64,000 bases of DNA from Paenibacillus sp. (GCA_017512705.1 JAFWEX010000022.1:111067-175066); one strand, 5' to 3'; counted from the stretch's first letter, positions 1 to 9,563 are shown. Program-made: numbers and translations. The notes: generated from the letters alone by a model not told the origin.

Positions 1-1822
1 CTGGAGTAAAGCGGCTCTTGGATTTGCACGTAGTCAAGGAGTAGAACCAGATCAATTTACTTTCAAGGAATTGAACGGTGTGGAGTACATTTATGCAACG
101 AAAAGCAGCAAGGGTGTAGACACAGCATCCGTTATTGGTGAAGGGTTGCTATCGGTACTAAATGCGATGACTTTTCCTAAATTTATGCGCTGGGCGTCAT
201 ATGATTTCAAATTCGTTCGTCCGATCCGCTGGATGGTTGCGCTGTTTGGCACGGAAGTGATTGACCTTGAAGTGACAGGTGTCAAAGCTGGTAACGTTAC
301 GCGAGGCCACCGTTTCCTTGGGAATGAAGCTGTCGTGTCCGAGCCTTCTGTATATGTGGATGTGCTGCGTAATGAACATGTCGTTGTAGACATTCAAGAA
401 CGTGAGCAGATGATTGTATCCCAGATTCAGGCCCTGGCTGCTGAAAAGAACTGGGACATTGCGATCAAGGATGATTTGCTTGAAGAGGTATTGTTCCTTG
501 TCGAAACACCAACCGTATTGTTTGGCACGTTTGATTCTTCCTTCTTGAACATTCCGCAGGAAGTTCTGATTACGTCGATGCGTGAGCATCAGCGTTACTT
601 CCCGGTACTGAATCAGGATGGTCAGTTGCTACCATATTTCGTTACAGTTCGCAACGGTGGTCGTGATTCGCTTGATGTTATTGCTAGAGGTAACGAAAAG
701 GTGTTGCGTGCCCGTCTATCCGATGCGAAGTTTTTCTACGAAGAGGATCAAAAACTCGAGATTAAAGACGCGTTGTCCAAGCTCGAAAGCATTGTCTTCC
801 AGGAAGAGCTGGGCACGGTTGGAGATAAAGTTCGCCGTATTCGCAAAATTGCTGACAACCTGGCTGCGAAGCTTCAAGTATCAGGTGATGTGGCTGAATC
901 GGTTAGTCGTTCGGCAGATATCTGCAAGTTCGACCTCGTTACACTGATGGTTGGCGAATTCCCTGAGTTACAAGGGGTTATGGGTGAAGATTACGCTCGT
1001 AAATCTGGTGAAAAAGAAGAAGTAGCCAAGGCGGTATTCGAGCATTACCAGCCACGTTTCGCCGGGGATCAATCTCCTGCTTCTCTTGTGGGTGCAATTG
1101 TTAGTGCGGCAGATAAGATTGATACCATCGTTGGTTGCTTCTCGATCAATATCATCCCTACAGGTTCGCAGGATCCATACGCTCTTCGTCGTCAAGCAGC
1201 AGGAATTGTACAAATTTTGCTGGATCATCAGCTTCCGCTGACCTTATCCGATGTATTTGGTGCAGCACTTGAAGTTCATGCCCAGATGAATCTGTTGAAA
1301 CGTGCAGATGCAGAGATCCGCAAAGATCTGCAGGACTTCTTCGCATTACGTGTGAAAAAATTGCTGTCAGAGACGGTAAGATACGATGTCGTTGATGCAG
1401 TCATTGCTTCGGGATTCGACGATATTAGTGCTGTCGTTCCAAAAGGTGAGGCTTTGATGGAAGCCGTGCTGGATGCGGAAGCTTTCAAAACAACGCTGGA
1501 GTCTTTCAACCGTGTAGGAAACCTCGCAGCTAAGGCATCGAACGCTACTGTACACCCTGAGCTGTTTACTGAAGAAGGAGAGCGTCAGTTGTTTGATGCA
1601 TGGAATCAAACGAATGTAGCGTACCGCGATGCCTTGTCTAAGCATAATGCTGTTGAAGCCTTGTCGATTGCTTCAGCCTGGAAGGATGCTATTACGGTAT
1701 TCTTTGATTCAGTCATGGTTATGGCTGAAGATGAAGCGGTACGTGCGAATCGACTCGCGCTTCTGGCATCTATTGATCAGGATCTGAAAGGTTTCGCTGA
1801 CTTCTCCAAATTGGTTGGATAA
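1..1822 (+). CDS. glyS: glycyl-tRNA synthetase beta subunit (5' truncated)
   Basis: Beta chain of the alpha2beta2 glycyl-tRNA synthetase, which charges tRNA-Gly in the cytoplasm. The frame is open from base 2, so the gene begins before the window. About 606 codons are visible of a usual ~690, so roughly the first 85 residues are missing. The HD-like region with FPELQGVMGEDYA and the SADKIDTIVGCF segment are characteristic of the family, as is the DALRV-like anticodon-binding tail. A terminator hairpin lies 70 bases downstream. The catalytic alpha subunit glyQ is expected just upstream, outside the window. Synteny with yqxD-dnaG-sigA matches Bacillus. Confidence 0.97.
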   Translation, partial: WSKAALGFARSQGVEPDQFTFKELNGVEYIYATKSSKGVDTASVIGEGLLSVLNAMTFPKFMRWASYDFKFVRPIRWMVALFGTEVIDLEVTGVKAGNVTRGHRFLGNEAVVSEPSVYVDVLRNEHVVVDIQEREQMIVSQIQALAAEKNWDIAIKDDLLEEVLFLVETPTVLFGTFDSSFLNIPQEVLITSMREHQRYFPVLNQDGQLLPYFVTVRNGGRDSLDVIARGNEKVLRARLSDAKFFYEEDQKLEIKDALSKLESIVFQEELGTVGDKVRRIRKIADNLAAKLQVSGDVAESVSRSADICKFDLVTLMVGEFPELQGVMGEDYARKSGEKEEVAKAVFEHYQPRFAGDQSPASLVGAIVSAADKIDTIVGCFSINIIPTGSQDPYALRRQAAGIVQILLDHQLPLTLSDVFGAALEVHAQMNLLKRADAEIRKDLQDFFALRVKKLLSETVRYDVVDAVIASGFDDISAVVPKGEALMEAVLDAEAFKTTLESFNRVGNLAAKASNATVHPELFTEEGERQLFDAWNQTNVAYRDALSKHNAVEALSIASAWKDAITVFFDSVMVMAEDEAVRANRLALLASIDQDLKGFADFSKLVG

Positions 1823-1890
1823 GGTAATCTTGTTCTTGAAGTTCAGCAGGACACATGCAGTATTAAAGAACCATATATGAGGGTATAAAT

Positions 1891-1937
1891 ATACGGAACG
1901 GGTTGTTTAGTTGTTGAACAACCGCTCCGTATTTTTA
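1891..1937 (+). terminator. intrinsic terminator after glyS
   Basis: A long stem (left arm near 1892-1907, right arm near 1917-1931) is followed by ATTTTTAG. It lies between glyS and the yqxD promoter and separates the two transcription units. Confidence 0.8.
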
Positions 1938-1971
1938 GCCTTTGTTTTTCTCCAGCGGTTGCAGAAGGATT

Positions 1972-1999
1972 TTGACTGTCTGGGGTCGTATATTACAAT
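1972..1999 (+). promoter_or_regulatory. sigma-A-type promoter for yqxD-dnaG-sigA
   Basis: TTGACT (1972-1977), a 16-bp spacer, then TACAAT (1994-1999). A transcript would begin near 2006. That rules out coding starts upstream of it and favours the TTG at 2034 for the next gene. It may drive the macromolecular synthesis operon. Confidence 0.7.
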
Positions 2000-2033
2000 A
2001 GGCAGATATTTTATGAAACCAGGTGGTTTGGGT

Positions 2034-2501
2034 TTGAGTGAGTTGAATGTACGTCACATCGTTGTGGATGGGGATGCTTGTCCAGTCAAAAAGGAAATCG
2101 CCAACACCGCGCGGAATTTCAAGATTCCTGTATTGCTTGTCTCGTCTTTTGATCATATGTTGCAAGCGGGAGAGGGTGTACGTACCGTGCAGGTGGACCG
2201 CAGTGATCAGAGCGCTGACTTGTACATTGCGAATCACATCAAGCCGTATGATATCGTGATTACACAGGATTACGGACTTGCTGCGCTTGCGCTTGGCAAA
2301 CGTTGTTATGTTCTATCATTTAGAGGTCGAGAATTTAACGATCGAGATATTGATTTTATGCTCGACTCTCGCCATACAGCGGCTAAAGCTAGGCGTCAGG
2401 GACACTACGGAAAAGGTCCAAAACCTTTTACGGAGCAGGATCGTGAAAAATTTCAACATAAACTGACAAAACTTTTGAATGATTTGCAGGAGAATGTGTA
2501 A
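2034..2501 (+). CDS. yqxD: YaiI/YqxD family protein (DUF188)
   Basis: About 155 residues of the conserved YaiI/YqxD (UPF0178, DUF188) family, whose biochemical role is not established; a PIN-like nuclease fold has been suggested. The hallmark VVDGDACPVKKEI lies near the N-terminus, followed by VITQDYGLAALAL and a basic C-terminus. The longer frame back to 1911 is rejected because it starts inside the glyS terminator loop and spans the promoter at 1972-1999. TTG 2034 has AGGTGG seven bases upstream; ATG 2013 is the alternative. It precedes dnaG as in B. subtilis, with a 47-base gap. Confidence 0.88.
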   Translation: MSELNVRHIVVDGDACPVKKEIANTARNFKIPVLLVSSFDHMLQAGEGVRTVQVDRSDQSADLYIANHIKPYDIVITQDYGLAALALGKRCYVLSFRGREFNDRDIDFMLDSRHTAAKARRQGHYGKGPKPFTEQDREKFQHKLTKLLNDLQENV

Positions 2502-2548
2502 GTTTATCGAATTATATTTACGTGCTAGAAGAGATGAAGGTGGCCGAG

Positions 2549-4369
2549 ATGAGTACCGGACAAGGCGGTATACCCGAAAGTATTATTGAATCGGTATTGC
2601 AGCAACATGATATCGTGGATACGGTTAGCCGATTTGTGCATCTGACCAAGCAGGGGAAGTATATGAAAGGCCTCTGCCCTTTTCATTCCGAGAAGACGCC
2701 TTCGTTTACCGTCACACCAGAGAAACAGATTTTCTATTGCTACGGATGCGGCACGGGTGGAAATGCCATCAAATTCAGGATGGAAATCGAAGGGTTATCC
2801 TTTCCCGAGGCTGTCAAAACGATGGCAGAAGAAAGTCATATCTCCATGGGTGACTGGCAGGGGCGTGAAGCTGCTCATGTAAATCCCGAGACGGCTCGTC
2901 TGCTGGAGGCTTATGAGCTTACCGCGAAGCTGTATCATTTTTTGTTGAAAAATACGGAGCACGGCAAAGTGGCCATGGAATATTTACGCTCACGTGGTAT
3001 TGGTGACAAATTAATTGATCAATTCCAGATTGGTTATGCGCCAAATCGTTGGGATACACTTGTACAATTTCTGGAAAAGCGGAATTATCCGCTGGAAGAG
3101 ATGGAGCGTGGCGGTCTTCTATCAGAGCGTAGTGAGGGCAACGGATATGTGGACAAGTTCAGAGACCGGATTATGTTCCCGATTCATGGCAGGAGCGGTA
3201 AGCCAATTGCATTTGCGGGGCGTATATTGGGAGAAGGACAGCCGAAGTATTTGAACTCGCCGGAAACCCGGTTGTTCAACAAAGGCCGTGTTCTTTACAA
3301 TCTGCACCAGGCTAAAAATGCAATCCGCAAACAAAGACAAGTTATTTTGTTTGAGGGATATGGTGATGTCATTTCTGCATGGGATCAGGACGTACAGAAT
3401 GGTGTCGCAGCTATGGGAACGGCGCTTACGGAAAATCAGGCCCTTATGATTAAAGGCATGTGTGATGAGGTCGTCCTCTGCTATGATGGCGATCGTGCCG
3501 GACAGGCAGCCGCAATGAAGAATATCCCCATTTTGGAGGAGGCAGGGTTGCAGGTCAAAGTGGCGCTTATTCCTGAGGGACTTGACCCGGATGATTTCAT
3601 TCGAAAACATGGCGGCGAACGATTCCGTAACCAGATTATAGACGGTGCTGTAACGACTACAAAATTTAAGCTTATAAACCTCAAAAAAAACCATATACTG
3701 CTAGAAGGCGGCGGACAAATTGCTTATTCCAAAGAAGCAGTGAAATTGATTGCTCCTCTGTCTTCACCAACGGAACGCGAAGTTTATCTTCGTGAACTTG
3801 CTACCGAAGTCGATGTATCTTTTGAAACACTGAAACAAGAATGTAACGAAGAACGGGAAGCAATGAAAAATAACCAGGATTATGGGGATAATAACCCGAA
3901 AAGGTGGAATAATGGTAGGCAACAAAATAGGCATGTGCCTACGCCCAATCTGTTGCCGGCTTACCATGCTGCCGAGCGCAAGCTGATCGCCTGGATGTTA
4001 CAGGATGATGAAGCAGCGCAGTATGTAAATGAACATCTTGGCGAAGCTTTTAACCTGGAGGATCATGCAGCTATTGCTGCTTATCTATATGCTTACTATG
4101 CGCAAGGCAAATCGCCGGATACAAGTCGCTTTATGTCTTCGTTGCATGATGATCGTTTGGAAAAGACTGTCAGCTCGATCTCGATGATGGATGGTCCGGG
4201 TGAATGGAGTGTTCAGGTGCTCGATGATTGCATCAGGGAAGTTTTAAAGTATCCGCGAAAAAAACAGTACGATCTAAAGAAGGAAGAAATGATTGCTGCA
4301 GAGCGGGCAGGTGATTCTGTACGCGCGGCACAAATTGCACTTGAGATGATTGCCCTAGAGAGACAGTGA
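2549..4369 (+). CDS. dnaG: DNA primase
   Basis: Makes the RNA primers for chromosome replication. From ATG 2549 (AAGGTGG five bases upstream) the product is 606 aa. The N-terminal CHC2 zinc ribbon has ligands C43, H46, C64 and C67. The central catalytic core carries the TOPRIM motifs ILFEGYGD and VLCYDGDRAGQAA (acidic EGYGD and DGD, metal binding). The C-terminal region after about residue 450 is the helicase-binding domain. A GTG at 2522 would add nine residues but has no better ribosome site. It is followed 44 bases later by sigA, the classic macromolecular synthesis operon. Confidence 0.97.
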   Translation: MSTGQGGIPESIIESVLQQHDIVDTVSRFVHLTKQGKYMKGLCPFHSEKTPSFTVTPEKQIFYCYGCGTGGNAIKFRMEIEGLSFPEAVKTMAEESHISMGDWQGREAAHVNPETARLLEAYELTAKLYHFLLKNTEHGKVAMEYLRSRGIGDKLIDQFQIGYAPNRWDTLVQFLEKRNYPLEEMERGGLLSERSEGNGYVDKFRDRIMFPIHGRSGKPIAFAGRILGEGQPKYLNSPETRLFNKGRVLYNLHQAKNAIRKQRQVILFEGYGDVISAWDQDVQNGVAAMGTALTENQALMIKGMCDEVVLCYDGDRAGQAAAMKNIPILEEAGLQVKVALIPEGLDPDDFIRKHGGERFRNQIIDGAVTTTKFKLINLKKNHILLEGGGQIAYSKEAVKLIAPLSSPTEREVYLRELATEVDVSFETLKQECNEEREAMKNNQDYGDNNPKRWNNGRQQNRHVPTPNLLPAYHAAERKLIAWMLQDDEAAQYVNEHLGEAFNLEDHAAIAAYLYAYYAQGKSPDTSRFMSSLHDDRLEKTVSSISMMDGPGEWSVQVLDDCIREVLKYPRKKQYDLKKEEMIAAERAGDSVRAAQIALEMIALERQ

Positions 4370-4413
4370 ACGTCTGGCTTATCGGATGTTTCTAGGGAGG
4401 AGGGAGTCGAGTT

Positions 4414-5553
4414 ATGGCGAATGATCAGCATACTGAACTAGAAACAGAATTGACACTGGATCAGGTTAAAGATCAATTGATTGAATCAGGTAAGAAAAGG
4501 GCCTCACTGAACTATAAGGAAATTATTGAGAAACTCTCTCCATTTGAGCAGGATGCTGAACAGATGGATGAGTTTTATGAGCAACTCAGTGACCTAGGCA
4601 TAGACGTTGTTAACGAGAATGATGAAGAGGTGACCCTTCGTCCTAGTGATGATTCCGAAAATGGGAGAAGAGATGGAGACGAGGAGTTCCACTTTGACGA
4701 TGATCTAAGCTTGCCACCGGGCATCAAAATTAATGACCCAGTCCGGATGTACCTCAAGGAAATTGGACGTGTACCTTTGTTGTCAGCTGATGACGAAGTA
4801 CAACTTGCAAAACGGATTGAGAACGGGGATGAAGAAGCAAAACGCCGTCTGGCTGAAGCGAACCTTCGTCTCGTTGTCAGTATTGCGAAGCGTTATGTAG
4901 GACGCGGAATGCTTTTCCTTGATTTAATTCAGGAAGGAAACATGGGTCTGATCAAAGCGGTAGAAAAGTTTGACCACAAAAAAGGCTACAAGTTCAGTAC
5001 GTATGCAACATGGTGGATTCGTCAGGCGATTACACGTGCAATTGCCGACCAGGCAAGAACCATTCGTATCCCAGTTCACATGGTAGAGACGATTAATAAG
5101 CTGATTCGGGTATCCCGTCAGCTGTTGCAAGAACTGGGGCGCGAACCAACTCCTGAAGAAATTGCTGCGGAGATGGATCTAAGCGTCGAAAAAGTGCGCG
5201 AGATTACAAAGATTGCGCAGGAACCGGTTTCCCTGGAAACACCGATTGGTGAAGAAGATGACTCACATCTGGGTGATTTCATCGAAGACCAGGAAGCTTT
5301 GGCTCCGGCAGATGCGGCTGCGTATGAGCTCTTGAAAGAGCAACTTGAAGATGTTTTGGATACTTTGACTGAGCGTGAAGAAAATGTTCTTCGTCTGCGT
5401 TTTGGTCTAGATGATGGCCGTACGAGAACGCTGGAAGAAGTAGGTAAGGTGTTTGGTGTTACGCGTGAGCGTATTCGTCAGATTGAAGCCAAGGCTCTTC
5501 GAAAATTGCGTCACCCGAGTCGTAGTAAACGACTCAAAGATTTCCTCGAATAA
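4414..5553 (+). CDS. sigA: RNA polymerase primary sigma factor SigA (RpoD)
   Basis: The 379-aa housekeeping sigma factor that directs RNA polymerase to -35/-10 promoters. Visible are region 1.1 (first ~80 residues) and an acidic linker. Region 1.2/2 follows with [12 protein letters not shown], the core-binding [12 protein letters not shown] and the -10 recognition segment [13 protein letters not shown]. Region 3 is next, and region 4.2 has [20 protein letters not shown] as its helix-turn-helix. ATG 4414 has a strong GGAGGGAG. The spacer between regions 1.1 and 1.2 is short, as in Bacillus SigA and unlike E. coli RpoD. Confidence 0.98.
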   Translation: MANDQHTELETELTLDQVKDQLIESGKKRASLNYKEIIEKLSPFEQDAEQMDEFYEQLSDLGIDVVNENDEEVTLRPSDDSENGRRDGDEEFHFDDDLSLPPGIKINDPVRMYLKEIGRVPLLSADDEVQLAKRIENGDEEAKRRLAEANLRLVVSIAKRYVGRGMLFLDLIQEGNMGLIKAVEKFDHKKGYKFSTYATWWIRQAITRAIADQARTIRIPVHMVETINKLIRVSRQLLQELGREPTPEEIAAEMDLSVEKVREITKIAQEPVSLETPIGEEDDSHLGDFIEDQEALAPADAAAYELLKEQLEDVLDTLTEREENVLRLRFGLDDGRTRTLEEVGKVFGVTRERIRQIEAKALRKLRHPSRSKRLKDFLE

Positions 5554-5562
5554 TTGAACTGT

Positions 5563-5613
5563 GGGAGACTTTCCGTGAGACGCTTTGGCGGCGGCGGGGT
5601 CTCCTTTAGTTTT
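5563..5613 (+). terminator. probable terminator after sigA
   Basis: GGAGAC (5564-5569) can pair with GTCTCC (5599-5604), followed by TTTAGTTTTAATTT. The loop is long and holds a competing GAGAC copy, so the fold is uncertain. Confidence 0.5.
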
Positions 5614-5737
5614 AATTTGAACGGTTTGATTTCTTTCTTTTGGAAAATCATCCTTCAAATGTTTGATTGGACTTTATTTTATCGCTTTTCTTCACTCAAT
5701 GCAAATCAATAAATTAAATGAATGGTGTAGGTGCTCC

Positions 5738-6496
5738 ATGAAACTTTCGAATCGATTACAACGGATACATGATCAAATCCCAGCAGGAAGCCGGATGGCA
5801 GATATCGGCTCAGACCATGCTTTATTGCCCGTAGCTGCTGTTCGCAATGGAAAAGCCGTGAGTGCAATAGCTGGAGAGGTTAATCCGGGGCCGTACGATG
5901 CTGCATGCAAACAAGTCAGCGATGCGGGGTTAAAGGCAAACATCACGGTGCGACGTGGAGATGGACTCGATGTTATTTCGCCGGGAGAAGTGGATGTAAT
6001 TACTATTGCAGGTATGGGTGGTGCTTTGATCGCTTCTATCTTGGATCGGGGAATCTCCAAACTCGAAGGCGTACAATTGCTGATTCTGCAGCCTAACGTA
6101 GGCGAGGATATTTTGAGACGCTGGTTGCTGGATCATCACTGGGTTGTTGTGGCAGAGCAGCTTCTTGAAGAAGACGGCAAAATTTATGAGATTATCACCG
6201 CTATGCCACAGGCTAGCAGTCCCATTGCGAATGAAGAGGTATATCGCGCTCGTCCCCTACAGGGTGGAGTTACATTGACCGAAGATCTGCTGCTGCGTAT
6301 GGGTCCGTATTTGACGGACCGTCCAACGGGAGTGTTTTTTACCAAATGGGAAAGTGAAATCGATAAATTGCAAGGGGTGGTTCAATCCATCTCCAAATCG
6401 GATCAGGATTCTTCCAGAAACAGGGCTGCCGAAATGGAGCGGCTTATCATGAGTTTGAAGGAGGTATTGGCATGCTTGCCAAAGGTCAAACAGTAA
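5738..6496 (+). CDS. trmK: tRNA (adenine(22)-N(1))-methyltransferase TrmK
   Basis: SAM-dependent methyltransferase that makes m1A22 in tRNA (YqfN/TrmK, COG2384). From ATG 5738 (TAGGTG upstream) it is 252 aa, close to the ~240 of the family. MADIGSDHALLPVAAV is SAM motif I, and ITIAGMGGALIASIL followed by LILQPNVGEDILRRWL is the catalytic and binding region. The upstream extension to 5663 has no ribosome site. Its last 25 bases overlap the next gene, indicating translational coupling, as in the B. subtilis yqfN-yqfO pair. Confidence 0.94.
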   Translation: MKLSNRLQRIHDQIPAGSRMADIGSDHALLPVAAVRNGKAVSAIAGEVNPGPYDAACKQVSDAGLKANITVRRGDGLDVISPGEVDVITIAGMGGALIASILDRGISKLEGVQLLILQPNVGEDILRRWLLDHHWVVVAEQLLEEDGKIYEIITAMPQASSPIANEEVYRARPLQGGVTLTEDLLLRMGPYLTDRPTGVFFTKWESEIDKLQGVVQSISKSDQDSSRNRAAEMERLIMSLKEVLACLPKVKQ

Positions 6497-7587
6497 TTCA
6501 ACTAATGGAGCGCCTGGCTCCAAAACATCTGGCTGTACCGGACGATCGTATTGGTCTGCAACTGGGAAGTTTGCAAAAGGAGATTACCCATGTTCTAGTG
6601 GCACTGGATGTCACTGACGAGGTTGTGGATGAAGCTATTCGGATTGGAGCCAATCTGATTATTGCTCATCATGCTATTATATTCCGCCCTGTTAAATCAC
6701 TTAGTACTGACACACCTATGGGGAAATTGTACGAGAAACTGATCAAGCATGATATTGCAGTGTACATCAGTCATACCAATCTTGACGTTGCTGAGGGTGG
6801 CATCAACGACTGGATGGCTGAAGCGCTTGGGATCGAGACCAAGGAATCGCTGGAAGATGTGCATACAGACCAGTTATACAAGCTAGCAGTTTTTGTCCCT
6901 AGGACGCATCATGAGCAGGTATTACAGGCGATTCTGGAGGCTGGGGCAGGAAGTATCGGTCAGTATAATAAATGCAGTTTTAATACCGAAGGTACGGGCA
7001 CATTTGTACCTGGTGAAGGTACGCAGCCTTTTATTGGGTCACAGGGGCAGATGGAACGTGTGGAAGAAATGCGCATTGAAACGGTTGTTCCTCAAAGTTT
7101 GCGGAGTAAGGTGATTCAGGCCATGTTAAAAGCACATCCTTATGAAGAAGTAGCTTACGACCTGTATGCAATGGATCTGAAAGGACGTACATTGGGCCTA
7201 GGACGTCTCGGTCCTCTTCGGGAGTCTAAAACCCTTGGCGAGCTCGTAGAGGTGGTTAAAGCTCAATTGAACGTGCCTCATGTGCGTGTAGTCGGTGACC
7301 TGAACAAAAAGATCAAAAAAGCAGCGGTGCTTGGCGGTTCAGGCAGCCGTTATGTACTCACTGCACGTTTCAAGGGAGCGGATGTCATTGTAACCGGAGA
7401 TATTGACTATCACACGGCGCATGATGCTTTGATGGCGGGGATGTGCATTATTGATCCTGGTCATAACACAGAGAAAATCATGAAACCTAAGACAGCAGAA
7501 TGGCTGCGTGCGCAACTTGCGGATCAGCGCTATGAGACACAAGTTACTGCATCTGAGGTGAATACGGAAGTATTCCGCTTTATGTAA
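6472..7587 (+). CDS. yqfO: Nif3-like dinuclear metal centre protein (YqfO family)
   Basis: 371-aa Nif3/NIF3L1 family protein that forms a hexameric ring with a two-metal site. Biochemical function is unsettled; GTP cyclohydrolase-like roles have been proposed. Putative metal ligands are visible in IIAHHAIIF, VYISHTNLD and, near the C-terminus, GHNTEK. About 130 residues (roughly 130-230) inserted between the two Nif3 halves match the CutA-like insert known in YqfO (the LYKLAVFVPRTHHEQVLQ segment). ATG 6472 has GGAGG seven bases upstream and lies inside the end of trmK. Confidence 0.93.
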   Translation: MLAKGQTVIQLMERLAPKHLAVPDDRIGLQLGSLQKEITHVLVALDVTDEVVDEAIRIGANLIIAHHAIIFRPVKSLSTDTPMGKLYEKLIKHDIAVYISHTNLDVAEGGINDWMAEALGIETKESLEDVHTDQLYKLAVFVPRTHHEQVLQAILEAGAGSIGQYNKCSFNTEGTGTFVPGEGTQPFIGSQGQMERVEEMRIETVVPQSLRSKVIQAMLKAHPYEEVAYDLYAMDLKGRTLGLGRLGPLRESKTLGELVEVVKAQLNVPHVRVVGDLNKKIKKAAVLGGSGSRYVLTARFKGADVIVTGDIDYHTAHDALMAGMCIIDPGHNTEKIMKPKTAEWLRAQLADQRYETQVTASEVNTEVFRFM

Positions 7588-7624
7588 AAGCAAGGGAGTA
7601 AGCTGATTTCCAGTAATATTTAGC

Positions 7625-7653
7625 TTGTGTGAGACAACAAATCCCTGTATACT
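7625..7653 (+). promoter_or_regulatory. sigma-A-type promoter of rnpB
   Basis: TTGTGT (7625-7630), 17 bp, TATACT (7648-7653). The expected start at ~7660 coincides with the first base of the P1 helix of the RNase P RNA. Confidence 0.75.
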
Positions 7654-7660
7654 ATGTAAT

Positions 7661-8086
7661 GTTGTTCGGAAAGCTTGACAGACAATCGCTGGTGGCCTTT
7701 GTTGCCACGAGAGGAAAGTCCGGGCTCCACAGGGCAGGATGCTGGATAACGTCCAGTCAGCGCGAGTTGAAGGATAGTGCCACAGAAATGGACCGCCGAT
7801 GGCCGGGTTTCCCGGCACAGGTAAGGATGGAACCGAGGTGTAAGAGACCCCGAGGAACGCTGGTGACTTCGTTCCTGGTAAACCCCATCTGGAGCAAGAC
7901 CTAATGGGACACAGTCCCTCTTTGGAGGAGACAGCCTTAGCCCGAGGTGTGTCTAGGTTGGTCGCTTGAGCTGTGCAGCAATGTACAGCCTAGATAGATG
8001 ATTGTCGCTTCTGGTGGGAGGGTAGTTCCCGTATGAACCACGAAGAGCACAGAACCCGGCTTACGGTAAGCTTTCCTAACTGCAAC
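7661..8086 (+). ncRNA. rnpB: RNase P RNA, class A type
   Basis: Catalytic RNA of RNase P, which removes 5' leaders from pre-tRNAs. P1 is closed by GGAAAGCTT (7668-7676) and AAGCTTTCC (8068-8076). Universal blocks are present: GAGGAAAGTCCGGGCTCC near 7711, ACAG...TGGACCGCCGATGGCC near 7783, GGTAAACCCC near 7878 (the site that pairs with the tRNA CCA end) and the closing CACAGAACCCGGCTTA. The core reads as class A: CAGGGCAGGATGC, CTGGAGCAAGACCTAATGGG and GGTCGCTTGAG match the E. coli-type arrangement, not B. subtilis class B. A P19-like hairpin lies near 8012-8041. Reading frames overlapping this region are not genes. Confidence 0.95.
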
Positions 8087-8191
8087 AACAAAGCATAACA
8101 TCATCTCCGAAATGGATGATTGAGTGCATATGATGAGCTTTTTAGTTATTCTTCGATTAAGTCCTGTGCACATACAGGTTATATAATAATG

Positions 8192-8250
8192 TCATAAAAG
8201 AAAAGGCGGCAGATTCGGTAACTCGAGTCTGTCGCCTTTTTCTTTTATGA
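8192..8250. terminator. bidirectional terminator between rnpB and the aminotransferase gene
   Basis: A near-perfect palindrome: TCATAAAAGAAAAGGCGGCAG on the left pairs with CTGTCGCCTTTTTCTTTTATGA on the right around a short CTCGAG-containing loop. Tracts of A on one side and T on the other suit termination in both directions. Confidence 0.85.
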
Positions 8251-8258
8251 TGATGGAA

Positions 8259-8292
8259 AAAACCGCCTATCCTTGTATAGATAAGCGGTCGA
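8259..8292 (-). terminator. terminator of the aminotransferase gene (minus strand)
   Basis: Read on the minus strand, ACCGCTTATC pairs with GATAGGCGGT and is followed by TTTTTTCC. It lies about 40 bases past the stop codon of the minus-strand gene. Confidence 0.85.
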
Positions 8293-8333
8293 ACATTTAT
8301 TGTCATTTTCAATAGCGTTTAACTAGCTTGAAC

Positions 8334-9563
8334 TTAAACGATAACAATGTCATCTGATTGATTCGAATTATGCCAGCGCTGGATTGCTCGATCCATTCGC
8401 TCTACGGCCTCCGGAAGAAGTTCTGGATCCGTATGCGTAAAGTTAATACGCATCCGATTAAGCTCAGGTGTACCAGCATAGAATGAATCACCAGGTACAA
8501 TGCACACTTTTTCCTGGATACCAAAAGTGAATAGGTTACTGGCCAGCATACCTTCGGGCAATTGCAGCCAGAGGAACATACCACCTTGTGGTGAATTCCA
8601 AGTAATCCCCTCCCAGGATTTAGCAGCCATGAGGGAGGTCAATTTTTGCATACGTTGCTTATAATCCTGTGAGATGTGACGAATATGAGCATCCAAATCA
8701 AAAGTTTCAAGCAAAGCATGCAGTGCTCGCTGATCGATGCTGCTGGAGTGCAAATCTGCACCCTGTTTGGCTCTGGCAGCAATTTTGACGATGTCGGGAG
8801 CGGCCAGAATCCAGCCTGTACGAAGACCTGGTGCTACTGTTTTGGAAAAGGTGCTGGTGTAAATCACGTTAGACGGTCCATTATAGGAAGCTGCATCCAG
8901 TGCAGCGAGTGCAGGAACATCTAGATTTTCAGGATTAAAACGGATTTCACCATAAGGATCATCTTCCAGAATGAGCACTCCATATTTCCGGCATAGATCC
9001 ACGGCTTGTTGTCTTCTTTCCCGTGACCACACTTTTCCTGTCGGATTGGAGAATGTAGGGTTAATGTAAACGAGTTTAGGGCGATGAAGTTGAAGCTGTT
9101 CCTCCAGTGATTCAGGCAACATGCCGTGATCATCACAAGCGACGCCGCGTGATACGCCCTGATAAGATTGGATGACTTGCAGAGCTGCCAGGTAAGTAGG
9201 CGATTCAACAAGAACGCAATCACCGGGGTCCAGCAGAATGCGGCAGATCAGGTCAATGGATTGTTGTGATCCTGTAGTCAGGAGCATGTGATCAGGTGAA
9301 GCCGGAAGTCCTTTCGATTCCAAGCGTTCAGCGATTTTCACTCGAAGAGGGCGGTAACCTTCAGTTTCTGCATATTGAAGAGCAGCTGATCCGCTCATAA
9401 AAACTTTTTCATACGCCGCACGAATGGCTTCGAGTGGGAAAGAGGTCTGTGCTGGAAGTCCACCTGCAAGTGAGATCATTCCAGGGGCCTGTGCGGCCTG
9501 TAACATGTCGCGAACGACAGAGGACGGGGTGTTTTGTGCCATTTTAGACCAAGGTGTACTCAT
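8334..9563 (-). CDS. PLP-dependent aminotransferase, class I/II (LysN/2-aminoadipate-like)
   Basis: Fold-type I aminotransferase of about 409 aa, similar in layout to 2-aminoadipate and aromatic aminotransferases. Motifs in order: ISLAGGLPAQTSFP (substrate loop), TTGSQQSIDLI (PLP phosphate region), INPTFSNPTGKVWS (Asn binds PLP), ILEDDPYGEIRF (Asp to the pyridine N), YTSTFSKTVAPGLRTGWI (the Lys of FSK forms the Schiff base) and a final MRINFT (carboxylate Arg). The ATG at 9563 is preferred over 9575, which abuts its own AGGAG. Substrate cannot be told from sequence. It is divergent from a MocR regulator with a related C-terminal domain, so the regulator may control it. Confidence 0.88.
   Translation of the reverse strand: MSTPWSKMAQNTPSSVVRDMLQAAQAPGMISLAGGLPAQTSFPLEAIRAAYEKVFMSGSAALQYAETEGYRPLRVKIAERLESKGLPASPDHMLLTTGSQQSIDLICRILLDPGDCVLVESPTYLAALQVIQSYQGVSRGVACDDHGMLPESLEEQLQLHRPKLVYINPTFSNPTGKVWSRERRQQAVDLCRKYGVLILEDDPYGEIRFNPENLDVPALAALDAASYNGPSNVIYTSTFSKTVAPGLRTGWILAAPDIVKIAARAKQGADLHSSSIDQRALHALLETFDLDAHIRHISQDYKQRMQKLTSLMAAKSWEGITWNSPQGGMFLWLQLPEGMLASNLFTFGIQEKVCIVPGDSFYAGTPELNRMRINFTHTDPELLPEAVERMDRAIQRWHNSNQSDDIVIV

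Noticed and set aside
1911-2033. N-terminal extension of yqxD
   Set aside because: It begins in the glyS terminator loop and spans a good promoter, so it is not translated.
7629-7904. Plus-strand frame of 91 codons (and the minus-strand frames at 7339-7818 and 7937-8173)
   Set aside because: They lie in the RNase P RNA gene or antisense to yqfO and have no ribosome site or protein-like composition.
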